This document shows positions 8,901 through 17,993 of a stretch of DNA of 64,000 bases, piece by piece; position 1 is the stretch's first letter; every line of letters starts with the position of its first letter. The notes under the pieces are model-generated. The model saw only the letters and a program-made list of their open reading frames with translations, made no database searches and was not told the origin of the DNA. Made by a program: the position numbers and the translations under genes. Origin of the DNA: Tessaracoccus sp. (lineage in GTDB: Bacteria; Actinomycetota; Actinomycetes; Propionibacteriales; Propionibacteriaceae). The stretch spans positions 124,001-188,000 of the forward strand of contig NZ_JADJNP010000004.1 in NCBI RefSeq assembly GCF_016714275.1, in the 5' to 3' direction.

Positions 8901-10283
8901 ATGCCCCCTGTCGCGATCCCCGAAGCGCCCGCATGGGCGAAGGACCTCGTCATGTACCAGCTGAACCCGAGGACCTTTACGTCCCCCGATGGCGCCGGAG
9001 CAGGTGACGGCAGCGGCACCTTCGCCAGTATGCGGGAGCGGCTACCGTATCTGCGGAGAGTGGGCGTCAACGGCATCTGGATGGCCGGGCATCACCTGGC
9101 CACGGCCCACTTCTACGGCATCTGGTCGGTGTACGCGGCGCTTGAGCCGCAGACCATCGACCCTGTGCTCGGCACGCCCGACGAGTTCAGGGAGCTCGTG
9201 CGGGCTTGCCACGCGCAGGGCATCCGCCTCTTCCTCGACGTCATCGCCCACGGCGTCCTCCACGAGTCGCCCCTGGTCGCCGAGCATCCCGACTGGTTTC
9301 CGTCGTCGAGTTGGGGCATGGCGGACTACGACTATGCGAACCCGGAGTTCCGGGCGTGGTGGAAGGACCTCTGGCTCACCTACGCCCTCGAGTACGACGT
9401 CGACGGGTTCCGGATCGACGTCGACATGGGGGATCCCTCGCTCTGGGCGGAGATCGTCCTCGCGGCCCGCGAGGCGGGCAAGGAACTCGTCGTCTTCCCG
9501 GAGAACGAGCGCTTCCACTTCTCCCAGCAGGAGATCATGGGCGCCGAGTTCAACCCGGTTCGCGCTCTGCACGTACGCGACTTCCTGAAGGAGCCCCGGG
9601 GCCTCGCGGCCGCGCAGCTCAGCTGTCACGACTACGGGTGGCAGGGACTGCCGGGCAACCACTACTACCTGAAGGGCAGCCGTGCCCTCGCCGCCCACGG
9701 GGCGCTGCTCGCGCCGCGCATCCCGATCTTCCTCGCAGGCGAGGAATTCGACGCCGATCCGGCCCCGGTGCCCAACCTGACGCAGGGTCTGTTCGGGGAC
9801 GGCGGCCCGGGCGGGTGGATGTACGGCAACCGTGTCGATTGGGTCGGCCTGGATGATCCCAGCAAGAAGGCGATGCTCGACGATGTCACGGAGATGCTGT
9901 CCCTGCGTCGTCGATTCTTGCACCTGATCAACGGTGACTCCTCGACCATGGCGATCGCGGCGGTTCCCTATGACGGCCGCCTCTCCCACGCGCCGTTTGC
10001 TCTCGGCAATGGGACCGAGGCGATCATCGTCGCCGTGAACAACACCAGCGAGCCTGTCAGTGCGCAGATCCAAGTGCCGCGCGGGGATCTCGGTGTTGCG
10101 GTGGACGCGCGGCTGCGGGTGGTGGACCTGCTCTCGGGAGAGTCCGTTGAACTCGGTCTCGACGACCGCTGCCAGGTTGACGTCGCGGCCGACTACGAGC
10201 CGAGGGGTGGCTACCGGGCGCTCCACGTGACTCTTGCCGACGACCAGATGCCCGTGCGCGCCGAACTACCGAACGGCCGCTGA
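8901..10283 (+). CDS. Divergent GH13-family glycosidase
   Basis: A 460-residue alpha-amylase-fold protein (AKDLVMYQLNPRTFTSPDG near the N-terminus). The ATG is preceded by AAAGGA. The nucleophile region DGFRIDVDMGD, a Glu in VFPENERFH and CHDYGWQG correspond to the three catalytic acids. Conserved region I reads DVIAHG where most family members have D-x-x-x-N-H, so the usual Asn is missing. This suggests an unusual substrate or subfamily rather than standard starch cleavage. It is encoded inside the sugar-acid module. Confidence 0.75.
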   Translation: MPPVAIPEAPAWAKDLVMYQLNPRTFTSPDGAGAGDGSGTFASMRERLPYLRRVGVNGIWMAGHHLATAHFYGIWSVYAALEPQTIDPVLGTPDEFRELVRACHAQGIRLFLDVIAHGVLHESPLVAEHPDWFPSSSWGMADYDYANPEFRAWWKDLWLTYALEYDVDGFRIDVDMGDPSLWAEIVLAAREAGKELVVFPENERFHFSQQEIMGAEFNPVRALHVRDFLKEPRGLAAAQLSCHDYGWQGLPGNHYYLKGSRALAAHGALLAPRIPIFLAGEEFDADPAPVPNLTQGLFGDGGPGGWMYGNRVDWVGLDDPSKKAMLDDVTEMLSLRRRFLHLINGDSSTMAIAAVPYDGRLSHAPFALGNGTEAIIVAVNNTSEPVSAQIQVPRGDLGVAVDARLRVVDLLSGESVELGLDDRCQVDVAADYEPRGGYRALHVTLADDQMPVRAELPNGR

Positions 10284-10301
10284 GAGGAACCGGAGACCCA
10301 C

Positions 10302-10964
10302 ATGAATTCTACTGACGAGCAGCCGCTGTTCCAGCGCATCCGGGAGCGGCTCTACACGCCTGTCATCTGTGACGTCCTTGATCAGCTCGGCCGCCGCCAC
10401 CAGTTCCTCCCGCCGGAGATCCGTCCGCTGGCACCGTCGATGATGCTGGTCGGTCGTGCCATGCCCGTGCTGATCGACGACGAGTTTGGCATCCCTGCGC
10501 GTCCGTTCGGTCGACTGACCGAGGCTCTTGACGCCCTGGAAGACGGTGAGATCTATGTCGCGCGCGGTGGCAGCATCCCATGCGCCGCGTGGGGCGAGAT
10601 CCTCACTGCGACGGCAAAGAGGAGGGGAGCGGTGGGTGCCGTCATCGACGGGTACCACCGGGACACGCACCAAGTCATGGCGCAGAACTGGCCCGTGTTC
10701 AGCCGAGGCTCCTACGCGCAGGACGCCGGCGCGCGATCTTCGGTTCGCGACTACCGGGTCACTGTCGAGATCGGGTCGGTCCTGGTCCAACCCAGGAGCC
10801 TGATGATCGGCGATATCGACGGCGTCGCGGTCATTCCACCTGAGCTGGAGGACGAGGTGTTGGAGAGGGCGTTCCTGAAGGTGTCTGCTGAGTCCACGAC
10901 GCGCCGCGCGATCGAGGGCGGGATGAGCAGCACCGAGGCGTACGCGACATTCGGCGTCCTCTGA
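10302..10964 (+). CDS. RraA-like / HMG-CHA aldolase family protein
   Basis: A 220-residue protein of the RraA/demethylmenaquinone-methyltransferase-like fold, now known to include class II 4-hydroxy-4-methyl-2-oxoglutarate aldolases and oxaloacetate decarboxylases. Recognisable parts are the N-terminal ICDVLDQLGRR, the central GAVIDGYHRDT (GxxxDGxxRD active-site pattern) and GDIDGVAVIP near the C-terminus. It follows the GH13 gene by 18 bases and probably acts downstream of the enolase-type dehydratase as an aldolase or decarboxylase on the keto-acid formed. Pathway placement is inference. Confidence 0.8.
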   Translation: MNSTDEQPLFQRIRERLYTPVICDVLDQLGRRHQFLPPEIRPLAPSMMLVGRAMPVLIDDEFGIPARPFGRLTEALDALEDGEIYVARGGSIPCAAWGEILTATAKRRGAVGAVIDGYHRDTHQVMAQNWPVFSRGSYAQDAGARSSVRDYRVTVEIGSVLVQPRSLMIGDIDGVAVIPPELEDEVLERAFLKVSAESTTRRAIEGGMSSTEAYATFGVL

Positions 10965-11076
10965 GTCGACGCAGGGACCCCGAGCACCGCTCACCATTCG
11001 GGCCTGCTTGCTCACTCGGAAGGGTGCTCTACGGAACTCGCTGGTGCGGCAGCGACCACGGTCACGAGATGGAAAA

Positions 11077-13488
11077 ATGCCGGGCATGACTGACGCCCTT
11101 CTCTCCCAAGGCTCGACCACCGTCCTCGACGACGACCGCCACGTCGACCCCGCGCTGAAGACGCTCGCCTACCAGGCCGCGGTCGACGGCGTCGTGCTGC
11201 TGCGCAACGACGGTGCGCTCCCGCTCGAGGGGCGCGTGAGCGTGTTCGGGCGCGGTCAGGTCGACTGGATGACGGTCGGCTACGGCTCCGGAGGCGACGT
11301 CAACGCCGCCTACACCACCGTGCTTCTCGACTGTCTCGAGCGGGCCGACGGCGTGCAGGTGAACGGGGAGCTGGCCGAGGTCTACCGCCAATGGTGCGCC
11401 GCACACCCTGTCGAGCACGGCACGTGGGGCGCATGGCCGCGGTCCTACCCGGAGATGGACGTGTCGGCAGAGCTGGCCGCGGAGGAGGCGGCGTCGTCGG
11501 AGACCGCCGTCGTCGTGCTGGGCAGGGCGGCAGGCGAGGATCGTGACAACACGCTCGACCCCGGCTCCTACTACCTGACCACCGACGAGCGTGCGTTGCT
11601 GTCGACCGTGACGTCGGCGTTCGCGCGCACCGTCGTGGTGATCAACACGGGCAACCTGATGGACTTCGCGTGGATCGAGGAGTACGCCCCCAGCGCCATG
11701 CTACTCGCCTGGCTGGGTGGCATGGAGGGCGGCGCCGCCGTCGCCGACGTCCTGACCGGCGCCGCCGAGCCCACCGGCCGCCTCGCGGCCACCATCGCAC
11801 GGGAGTACGTCGACTACCCGAGCGCCGCCAACTTCGGCAGCCCCGCGTTCAACAACTACTCCGAGGACATCTTCGTCGGCTACCGCTACTTCGAGACGTT
11901 CGCGCCCGACAAGGTGCTCTACCCCTTCGGCTTCGGCTTGTCCTACACGTCGTTCGATCTCACGCCGGTTGAGCCGGGTCGCTGCGCGGAGAGCCGGGCT
12001 GTCGCAGTTACGGTCACGAACACCGGAACGCGGGCGGGGCGGCAGGTGGTGCAGGCCTACCAGGCCAGCCCCGTCGGTGCGCTGTCGCAGCCCGCACGGC
12101 AGTTGGTCGCGTTCGCCAAGACCGGCGTCCTGCAGCCCGGCGAGTCGGCCGACGTCGAGCTCGCGTTCGACCTGCTCCCGTCCTACGACGACTCGGGCGC
12201 CACCGGGCACCGCAGCGCCTACGTCCTCGAGCCCGGCGAGTACCGCTTCTTCGTCGGCACGGATGTGCGCAGCGCCGCGCCCGCGGGGTCGGTCGAGGTG
12301 CCGGAGCTCGTCGTCGTCCGTCAACTGGAGGAGGCCGCAGCGCCCGTCGTGTCGTTCCCGCGGATCACCAACACCTCGGGAGAACTGAACTGGGAGGCTG
12401 TCCCGACGGCGACCGTCGATCTGCGCGGGCGCATCCTCTCCCGCCTGCCCGTGGCGCTGGAGCCGACGTCATTCGGCCTGATCTGGAGCGATGTCGTCTC
12501 TGGACAGGTCTCTCTCGACGCGTTCATCCGCGATCTTCCCGTCGAGGAACTCGTGGCGCTGTGCTACGGCGACCGCACCATGGACAGCCCGCTGGGGGCC
12601 CCGGGCAACGCTGGCGCGCTGGGCGGCGTCGATGAGGGGCTGCGACGCCGCGGCGTGCCGCCGGTGATCACGACCGACGGCCCGTCCGGACTGCGGCTCA
12701 GCTCGTACGCATCCCTGCTGCCCTGCGGCTCGGCGCTGGCATCGACCTGGGATGTTGACCTGGTCGAGGCGCTGTCGGCGCGCCTCGGCGAGGAGATGCT
12801 CCGCAAGGGTTCCGACGTCCTGCTCAGTCCCGGCATGAACATCCAGCGCGACCCGCTGTGCGGGCGCAACTTCGAGTACTTCTCCGAGGATCCGCTGGTC
12901 AGCGGCCGTGCCGCGGGCGCCGTCGTCCGAGGCGTGCAGGCGTCCGGGGCGTCGGCGTGCCCGAAGCACTTCGCCGCCAACAACCAGGAGTTCACGCGCA
13001 TCACCAACGACTCGCGCGTCTCCGAGCGCGCGCTCCGCGAGGTGTACCTGCGCGGGTTCGAGATCGTCGTCGGCGAGGCTGCGCCGAAGAACATCATGAC
13101 GTCGTACAACAAGGTCAACGGTGTGTGGGCCTACTACCACTACGACCTGGTGACCACGATCCTGCGCGGGGAGTGGAGCTACGAGGGCAACATCGTCACC
13201 GACTGGTGGACGTTCATGGCCGACGCCCCGCTCTTCCCCGGCCTGCGCGACGGCGGCTACCGGGTGCGGGCGCAGGTCGATGTGCTGATGCCCGGCGGCA
13301 AGACCCCGTTCACCGATGAACTCGACACAGGTGTCGTCGACGGCCTCGCCGACGGCGTTCTTACCCTCGGTGAGGTGCAGCGCACGGCGCGTAACGTGCT
13401 CCGCCAGGTGCTGGCGAACGCGCCGGCGCAGGCGCGCGAGGTGGTCGTTCCCGACCAACCTAGGCGCGGGATCCGCCTGGGCGGGTGA
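11077..13488 (+). CDS. GH3 glycosidase with permuted domain order
   Basis: A protein of about 803 residues, cytoplasmic. The domain order is reversed from most GH3 enzymes. The alpha/beta sandwich comes first (AAVDGVVLLRNDGALPL), then a fibronectin-III-like domain (PFGFGLSYTSF...VTNTGTRAGRQVV), and the TIM barrel is C-terminal (VITTDGPSGLR, KHFAANNQE). The nucleophile Asp lies in IVTDWW near residue 710. Such inverted GH3 beta-glucosidases are known from rumen bacteria. Likely activity is beta-glucosidase or a related exo-acting enzyme on imported oligosaccharides. ATG 11077 is chosen; ATG 11086 is an alternative, as neither has a strong SD. A 112 bp gap separates it from the RraA-like gene. 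Confidence 0.88.
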   Translation: MPGMTDALLSQGSTTVLDDDRHVDPALKTLAYQAAVDGVVLLRNDGALPLEGRVSVFGRGQVDWMTVGYGSGGDVNAAYTTVLLDCLERADGVQVNGELAEVYRQWCAAHPVEHGTWGAWPRSYPEMDVSAELAAEEAASSETAVVVLGRAAGEDRDNTLDPGSYYLTTDERALLSTVTSAFARTVVVINTGNLMDFAWIEEYAPSAMLLAWLGGMEGGAAVADVLTGAAEPTGRLAATIAREYVDYPSAANFGSPAFNNYSEDIFVGYRYFETFAPDKVLYPFGFGLSYTSFDLTPVEPGRCAESRAVAVTVTNTGTRAGRQVVQAYQASPVGALSQPARQLVAFAKTGVLQPGESADVELAFDLLPSYDDSGATGHRSAYVLEPGEYRFFVGTDVRSAAPAGSVEVPELVVVRQLEEAAAPVVSFPRITNTSGELNWEAVPTATVDLRGRILSRLPVALEPTSFGLIWSDVVSGQVSLDAFIRDLPVEELVALCYGDRTMDSPLGAPGNAGALGGVDEGLRRRGVPPVITTDGPSGLRLSSYASLLPCGSALASTWDVDLVEALSARLGEEMLRKGSDVLLSPGMNIQRDPLCGRNFEYFSEDPLVSGRAAGAVVRGVQASGASACPKHFAANNQEFTRITNDSRVSERALREVYLRGFEIVVGEAAPKNIMTSYNKVNGVWAYYHYDLVTTILRGEWSYEGNIVTDWWTFMADAPLFPGLRDGGYRVRAQVDVLMPGGKTPFTDELDTGVVDGLADGVLTLGEVQRTARNVLRQVLANAPAQAREVVVPDQPRRGIRLGG

Positions 13489-13564
13489 TGCTCAGACCCT
13501 GAACCGCGCTCGCCCGAGGGCGGGTCCGGGCAGGACGACGTCCGCCCTCAGCTAAACTCCTACT

Positions 13565-13589
13565 AATTCCATGGGATTAACACTATATT
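13565..13589 (+). promoter_or_regulatory. Palindrome plus -10 box of the sulfate operon
   Basis: AATTCCATGGGATT (13565-13578) is a near-perfect palindrome (12 of 14 positions). It sits immediately upstream of a TATATT -10 box (13584-13589), placing it between the -35 and -10 positions. This is the position of a repressor site. The Rrf2-family gene closing the same operon is the obvious candidate binder. Confidence 0.6.
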
Positions 13590-13597
13590 GCTCCCGA

Positions 13598-13640
13598 AGG
13601 GCGGCCGGATGGTCCGGGCGCCCTCCCGGCTGAGGCCGGG
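13598..13640 (+). promoter_or_regulatory. Two adjacent hairpins in the sulfate-operon leader
   Basis: Hairpin one (13598-13624) pairs AGGGCG with CGCCCT around an inner CCGGA/TCCGG stem. Hairpin two (13625-13640) is CCCGGC-TGAG-GCCGGG. Together they fill most of the predicted leader before the SD AAGGAG. They do not match a riboswitch class I recognise. Attenuation or mRNA protection is possible. Confidence 0.4.
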
Positions 13641-13660
13641 CAGTAACAAGGAGCATTCCC

Positions 13661-14704
13661 ATGAGCTATCCCCGCAGAGCAGTACTCGCCGTCACCGCGG
13701 CCGTCGTCGCGTCGGGTCTCATGGCCTGCACCGGAGGCGGCGCCAGTGACGATGTCAGCGGCGGAGCCGAGCCCGCCCAGGCGGGCGCTGGCGAGTCGTC
13801 GGTGATCAACCTGTACGCCTACGCGGTGCCAAAGGTCGGCTTTGACAAGGTCATCCCCGCCTTCACCGCCACGGAGGCGGGCAAGGGTGTCGAGTTCCGT
13901 CAGTCCTACGGCGCGTCCGGCGACCAGTCGCGCAAGGTCGCGGCCGGCGCGGAGGCGGACTTCGTGAACTTCTCCGTCGCGCCTGACATCACCCGGCTCG
14001 TCGACGCGGGCCTCGTCGCCGACGACTGGAGCTCCGTCGGCGACGGTGGCGTGGCGTTCGGGTCGGTGGTGACCATCGTCGTCCGAGAGGGAAACCCGAA
14101 GAGGATACGGGATTGGGACGACCTGCTCGCCCCCGGCATCGAGGTGGTCACGCCGAACCCGTTCTCCTCGGGATCCGCGAAGTGGAACCTGCTCGCGCCG
14201 TATTCGGCGAAGAGCGACGGCGGAAAGGACCCCGAGGCCGGCCTCGCCTACGTGGCGGTGCTGGTCAACGACCACATCCATGTGCAACCGAAGTCGGGCC
14301 GCGAGGCCACGGAGACGTTCCTCCAAGGCACCGGCGACGTGCTGCTGAGCTACGAGAACGAGGCGCTCTTCATCGAGGAGCAGGGCGAGCCGGTCGACCA
14401 TGTGACCCCGCCGATAACCTTCCGCATCGACAACCCGGTCGCGGTTCTGAAGGACAGCCCCAACCTCGAGGTGGCGACGGCGTTCCGCGACTACCTCTTC
14501 ACGCCCGAGGCGCAGCGGCTATGGGCGGAGGCGGGCTTCCGGCCCACCGACGCGAGCGTCGCGGCGGAGTTCGCCGACAAGTTCCCGACTCCGGAGAAGC
14601 TGTGGACCATCGACGACCTCGGCGGCTGGGGCGTCGTCGACCCGGAGCTGTTCGCCAAGGAGACCGGAAAGATCGCCACGATCTACGACGAGGCGACGTC
14701 GTGA
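13661..14704 (+). CDS. Sulfate/thiosulfate ABC transporter substrate-binding lipoprotein
   Basis: A 347-residue lipoprotein with lipobox LMAC (Cys near residue 23). The mature part matches the CysP/Sbp family: NLYAYAVPKVGFDKVIPAF near the start, an oxyanion-loop region ASGDQSRKV, and PNPFSSGSAKWNLLAPYS in the middle. It binds sulfate or thiosulfate outside the membrane and delivers it to CysT/CysW. An SD (AAGGAG) precedes the ATG. The stop overlaps the CysT start (GTGA). Confidence 0.92.
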   Translation: MSYPRRAVLAVTAAVVASGLMACTGGGASDDVSGGAEPAQAGAGESSVINLYAYAVPKVGFDKVIPAFTATEAGKGVEFRQSYGASGDQSRKVAAGAEADFVNFSVAPDITRLVDAGLVADDWSSVGDGGVAFGSVVTIVVREGNPKRIRDWDDLLAPGIEVVTPNPFSSGSAKWNLLAPYSAKSDGGKDPEAGLAYVAVLVNDHIHVQPKSGREATETFLQGTGDVLLSYENEALFIEEQGEPVDHVTPPITFRIDNPVAVLKDSPNLEVATAFRDYLFTPEAQRLWAEAGFRPTDASVAAEFADKFPTPEKLWTIDDLGGWGVVDPELFAKETGKIATIYDEATS

Positions 14705-15582
14705 CCGCGCCCACCCTTGCCCCCGGGGCCGCCGAGGAGGCGGCCCCGTCGGGCGGTCCTCCACCGAAACCGGCGGCGCGGAGGCACCGCGCCGGGCGGG
14801 TGAACGGGCTGACGTTCGGCGTCGTGACGCTGTGGCTGAGCATCATCGTCCTGCTGCCGCTGGCCGCGTTGACCGTCGCGGCGTTCGACGACGGATGGGC
14901 CGGCTTCTGGGACGCCGTCACCGCCCCCTCGGCGCTGGCCGCGCTGGGAACCACGATCCTGATCTCCGCGGGCGTCGCGTGGGTGAACGTCGTCGCGGGG
15001 ACGCTGATCGCCTGGGTGCTCGTGCGCGACCAGTTCCCCGGAAAGCGCATCGTCGATGCTCTGATCGATCTGCCGTTCGCCCTGCCCACCATCGTCGCGA
15101 GCATCGTGCTGCTGTCGTTGTACGGGCCGTCGAGTCCCATCGGGGTCGAGCTGAACGCCACCCGCTGGGGCGTGGGCATCGCGCTGGCCTTCGTCACGCT
15201 GCCGTTCGTCGTGCGCTCGGTGCAGCCGGTGCTGATCGAGCTGGACACCGACGTCGAACAGGCCGCGGCGTCGCTCGGCGCCGGCAACTGGACGACCTTC
15301 CGCCGGGTCGTGCTGCCTGCGCTCACGCCGGCGATCGTCTCAGGCGGAGGCCTGGCCGTCGCGCGTGCCATCGGCGAGTACGGGTCCGTCGTGCTGATCG
15401 GCGGCAACATCCCCCGCGAGACCCAGGTGGCCTCGCAGTACATCCAGCAGCAGATCGAGACTGACCGCCCGGTGGCGGCGGCCGCGGTGTCCGTGGCGCT
15501 GCTGCTCGTCTCGTTCGCCACGCTGCTCGTGCTGCGGGTCTTCGCGAGCCGCGCCCTCGACCGGCAGGAGGTGGCCCGATGA
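14701..15582 (+). CDS. cysT: Sulfate ABC transporter permease CysT
   Basis: A 293-residue permease. A Pro/Ala-rich cytoplasmic N-terminus of about 35 residues is followed by six hydrophobic spans and the ATPase-contacting loop EQAAASLGAGNWTTFRRVVLP. The ARAIGEYGSVVLIGGN segment is characteristic of CysT/CysU. The GTG start overlaps the previous stop by four bases. It forms a heterodimeric channel with CysW. Confidence 0.93.
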   Translation: MTAPTLAPGAAEEAAPSGGPPPKPAARRHRAGRVNGLTFGVVTLWLSIIVLLPLAALTVAAFDDGWAGFWDAVTAPSALAALGTTILISAGVAWVNVVAGTLIAWVLVRDQFPGKRIVDALIDLPFALPTIVASIVLLSLYGPSSPIGVELNATRWGVGIALAFVTLPFVVRSVQPVLIELDTDVEQAAASLGAGNWTTFRRVVLPALTPAIVSGGGLAVARAIGEYGSVVLIGGNIPRETQVASQYIQQQIETDRPVAAAAVSVALLLVSFATLLVLRVFASRALDRQEVAR

Positions 15583-16415
15583 GGGTCTCCCGCGCCAGTC
15601 GCGTCACGCTGCGCACGCTCGCGCTCGCCTATCTCGCCGTGCTCCTCGCCTTCCCGATCATCACCATCTTGTGGCGCACCTTCCAGCCGGGCCTCGGCGC
15701 GTTCTGGGACTCGATCCGCACGCCCGCGGCCATCTCCGCGCTCAACCTCTCGCTGCTGATCGTCGCCATCGTCGTGCCGCTCAACGTGGTGTTCGGCGTC
15801 GTCACTGCGCTGGTTCTCGTCCGCGGACGATTCCCCGGCCGGCGGCTGCTTTCCGGCATCGTCGACCTCCCGTTCGCGGTCTCGCCGATCGTCGTCGGCG
15901 TCGCCCTGATCATGCTCTGGGGCATCGACGGGTGGTTCGGCGGGCTGGAGACCCTCGGCGTCAAGGTCATCTTCGGCCTGCCCGGCATGGTGATCGCGAC
16001 GCTGTTCGTCACCCTTCCCTTCGTTGTTCGTGAGGTCGAGCCGGTGCTGCGCGAGATCGGCACCGAGCAGGAGCAGGCCGCCGCCACGCTCGGCGCTTCC
16101 ACCTGGCAGACGTTCACGCGCATCACGCTGCCCGCCATCCGCTGGGGCCTCACCTACGGCGTCGTCCTCACCGCGGCCCGCGCGCTCGGCGAGTTCGGCG
16201 CGGTGATCATGGTCAGCTCGGGCTTCCCCGGCGTCTCACAGACCCTCACGCTGCTGGTCCACGCTCGCTATATCGACGACCACAACACCCATGGCGCCTA
16301 CGCCGCGGCCACGCTGCTGATGATGATCGCGCTCGTCATCCTGCTGTTGATGACCGTCATCGACAGCCGGCGCCCCCACGAACACGCACCCACCACCGTC
16401 AGGAGCAAGCCATGA
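15579..16415 (+). CDS. cysW: Sulfate ABC transporter permease CysW
   Basis: A 278-residue second permease, overlapping CysT by ATGA. The membrane spans and the loop EQAAATLGASTWQTFTRITLPAI are typical. ARALGEFGAVIMVSSGFPGV is the CysW counterpart of the CysT signature. The C-terminus runs straight into the CysA start, again by ATGA. Confidence 0.93.
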   Translation: MRVSRASRVTLRTLALAYLAVLLAFPIITILWRTFQPGLGAFWDSIRTPAAISALNLSLLIVAIVVPLNVVFGVVTALVLVRGRFPGRRLLSGIVDLPFAVSPIVVGVALIMLWGIDGWFGGLETLGVKVIFGLPGMVIATLFVTLPFVVREVEPVLREIGTEQEQAAATLGASTWQTFTRITLPAIRWGLTYGVVLTAARALGEFGAVIMVSSGFPGVSQTLTLLVHARYIDDHNTHGAYAAATLLMMIALVILLLMTVIDSRRPHEHAPTTVRSKP

Positions 16416-17419
16416 TCCGAGTCGTCCGCGCCACCAAGTCCTACGGGAGCTTCACCGCCCTCGACGACGTCTCCCTCGACATCCCGGCCGGCAGCCTCAC
16501 CGCCCTGCTCGGCCCCAGCGGGTCTGGGAAGTCGACGCTGCTGCGTTCCATCGCCGGGTTGGAGGACCTCGACTCCGGCGCGGTGCTGATCGCCGGCGCC
16601 GACGTGACCAGCCAGCCCCCGCAGAAGCGGGGGATCGGCTTCGTGTTCCAGCACTACGCCGCGTTCAAGCACATGACGGTGCGCGACAACGTCGCGTTCG
16701 GCCTCACCATCCGCAAGCGGCCAAAGCAGGAGATCCGACGCCGCGTCGACGACTTGCTCGAGGTGGTGGGCCTTGCCGGGTTCCAGCACCGCTACCCCGC
16801 GCAGCTGTCCGGTGGCCAGCGGCAGCGGATGGCGCTGGCCCGCGCGCTCGCCGTCGATCCTCAGGTGCTGCTGCTCGATGAGCCCTTCGGCGCCCTCGAC
16901 GCAAAGGTCCGCGACGACCTGCGGCGCTGGTTGCGTCGGCTGCACGACGAGGTCCACGTCACCACCGTGCTGGTCACCCACGACCAGGAGGAGGCGCTCG
17001 ACGTCGCGGACCGGATCGCCGTGCTCAACGCCGGCCGGGTCGAGCAGGTGGGCAGTCCCGACGAGCTGTACGAGCGGCCGGACAACGCGTTCGTGATGTC
17101 CTTCCTCGGCTCGGTGTCGCGGCTCGGCGGGGCGCTGGCCCGACCGCATGACCTGAGGGTTGAGCGCGACGCCCACCGCGCGCACAGCGCCGCCCAGGCC
17201 GAAGGGCTTCCCGTCGTCGAGGCGGAGGTGGACCGCCTCGTCCGGTTGGGCTTCGAGGTGCGCGTCGAGCTCAGGGAACCCGCGTCTGGCGATGCTTTCT
17301 TCGCCCAGCTCACCCGCGACGAGGCCACTGGGCTCGACCTGAGGGTCGGCGACAGGGTCTGGGTGCTCCCGACCCGCACGCTGTCGTCGGCGGAGCGGCC
17401 CCCGGCGCTGGCGAGTTGA
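16412..17419 (+). CDS. cysA: Sulfate ABC transporter ATP-binding protein CysA
   Basis: A 335-residue ABC ATPase with Walker A GPSGSGKST, the Q-loop region VFQHYAAFKHMTV, signature LSGGQRQRM, Walker B LLLDEPFGALD and switch His in VTHDQEEAL. A regulatory TOBE-like tail follows residue 240 or so. It energises uptake by the CysT/CysW/binding-protein complex. Tight ATGA coupling on both sides marks a single operon. Confidence 0.95.
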   Translation: MIRVVRATKSYGSFTALDDVSLDIPAGSLTALLGPSGSGKSTLLRSIAGLEDLDSGAVLIAGADVTSQPPQKRGIGFVFQHYAAFKHMTVRDNVAFGLTIRKRPKQEIRRRVDDLLEVVGLAGFQHRYPAQLSGGQRQRMALARALAVDPQVLLLDEPFGALDAKVRDDLRRWLRRLHDEVHVTTVLVTHDQEEALDVADRIAVLNAGRVEQVGSPDELYERPDNAFVMSFLGSVSRLGGALARPHDLRVERDAHRAHSAAQAEGLPVVEAEVDRLVRLGFEVRVELREPASGDAFFAQLTRDEATGLDLRVGDRVWVLPTRTLSSAERPPALAS

Positions 17420-17433
17420 GACACAATGAGCGG

Positions 17434-17895
17434 ATGGAGATCTCCGCGAAGACCGAATACGCCGTGCGGGCCATGCTGCAGTTGGCGGAGGCGGCCGGCG
17501 ACGACCGGCCGGTGCCCGCGGATGCCCTCGCCCAGGCGCAGGCGTTGCCCCGCAAGTTCCTTGAGAACATCCTGGCAGACCTCCGCAGGGCGGGCCTTGT
17601 GCGCAGCGCGCAGGGAGCGCGTGGCGGCTATCGGTTGACGAGCCCGGCCACCGAGATCTCCGTCGGCGCGATCATCCGGGCCGTCGACGGCCCCCTCGCC
17701 GAGGTGAGGGGCCGTCGCCCCCAGGACACCACCTACGACGGCGTCGCCAAGCACCTGCCCGTGCTGTGGGTCGCGGTCCGCGCGAGCCTGCGCCAGGTCC
17801 TCGACGACACGTCCCTCGATGCGCTCCTCACCGGCGGTTTCCCCGACCAGGTGCGTGTTCTTGCCGACCTCCCCGACGCCTGGGAGAACCGCTGA
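17434..17895 (+). CDS. Rrf2-family transcriptional regulator, cysteine-free
   Basis: A 153-residue Rrf2-type winged-helix protein (MEISAKTEYAVRAMLQLAEA, recognition region LPRKFLENILADLRRAGLV, wing GARGGYRL). It contains no cysteine, so it cannot hold the Fe-S cluster of IscR/NsrR. It resembles CymR-type regulators of sulfur metabolism, which sense through cysteine synthase and O-acetylserine. It is the last gene of the sulfate operon and a palindrome sits in that operon's promoter, so autoregulated repression is likely. ATG 17434 is preferred over a TTG at 17416. Confidence 0.85.
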   Translation: MEISAKTEYAVRAMLQLAEAAGDDRPVPADALAQAQALPRKFLENILADLRRAGLVRSAQGARGGYRLTSPATEISVGAIIRAVDGPLAEVRGRRPQDTTYDGVAKHLPVLWVAVRASLRQVLDDTSLDALLTGGFPDQVRVLADLPDAWENR

Positions 17896-17993
17896 GCGGG
17901 GCTACCCGAGGGGGCCGGGCGCGCGCCTGCCTACTGCCGCGCCACCTGGGCGGCGTCGTGGCGCCAGCCTTCCACTGGTGCCGCCAGCGTTGC

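Noticed and set aside
13598..13640. A SAM or other known riboswitch before the sulfate operon
   Set aside because: Two simple hairpins only; none of the conserved core bases of the classes I know are present.
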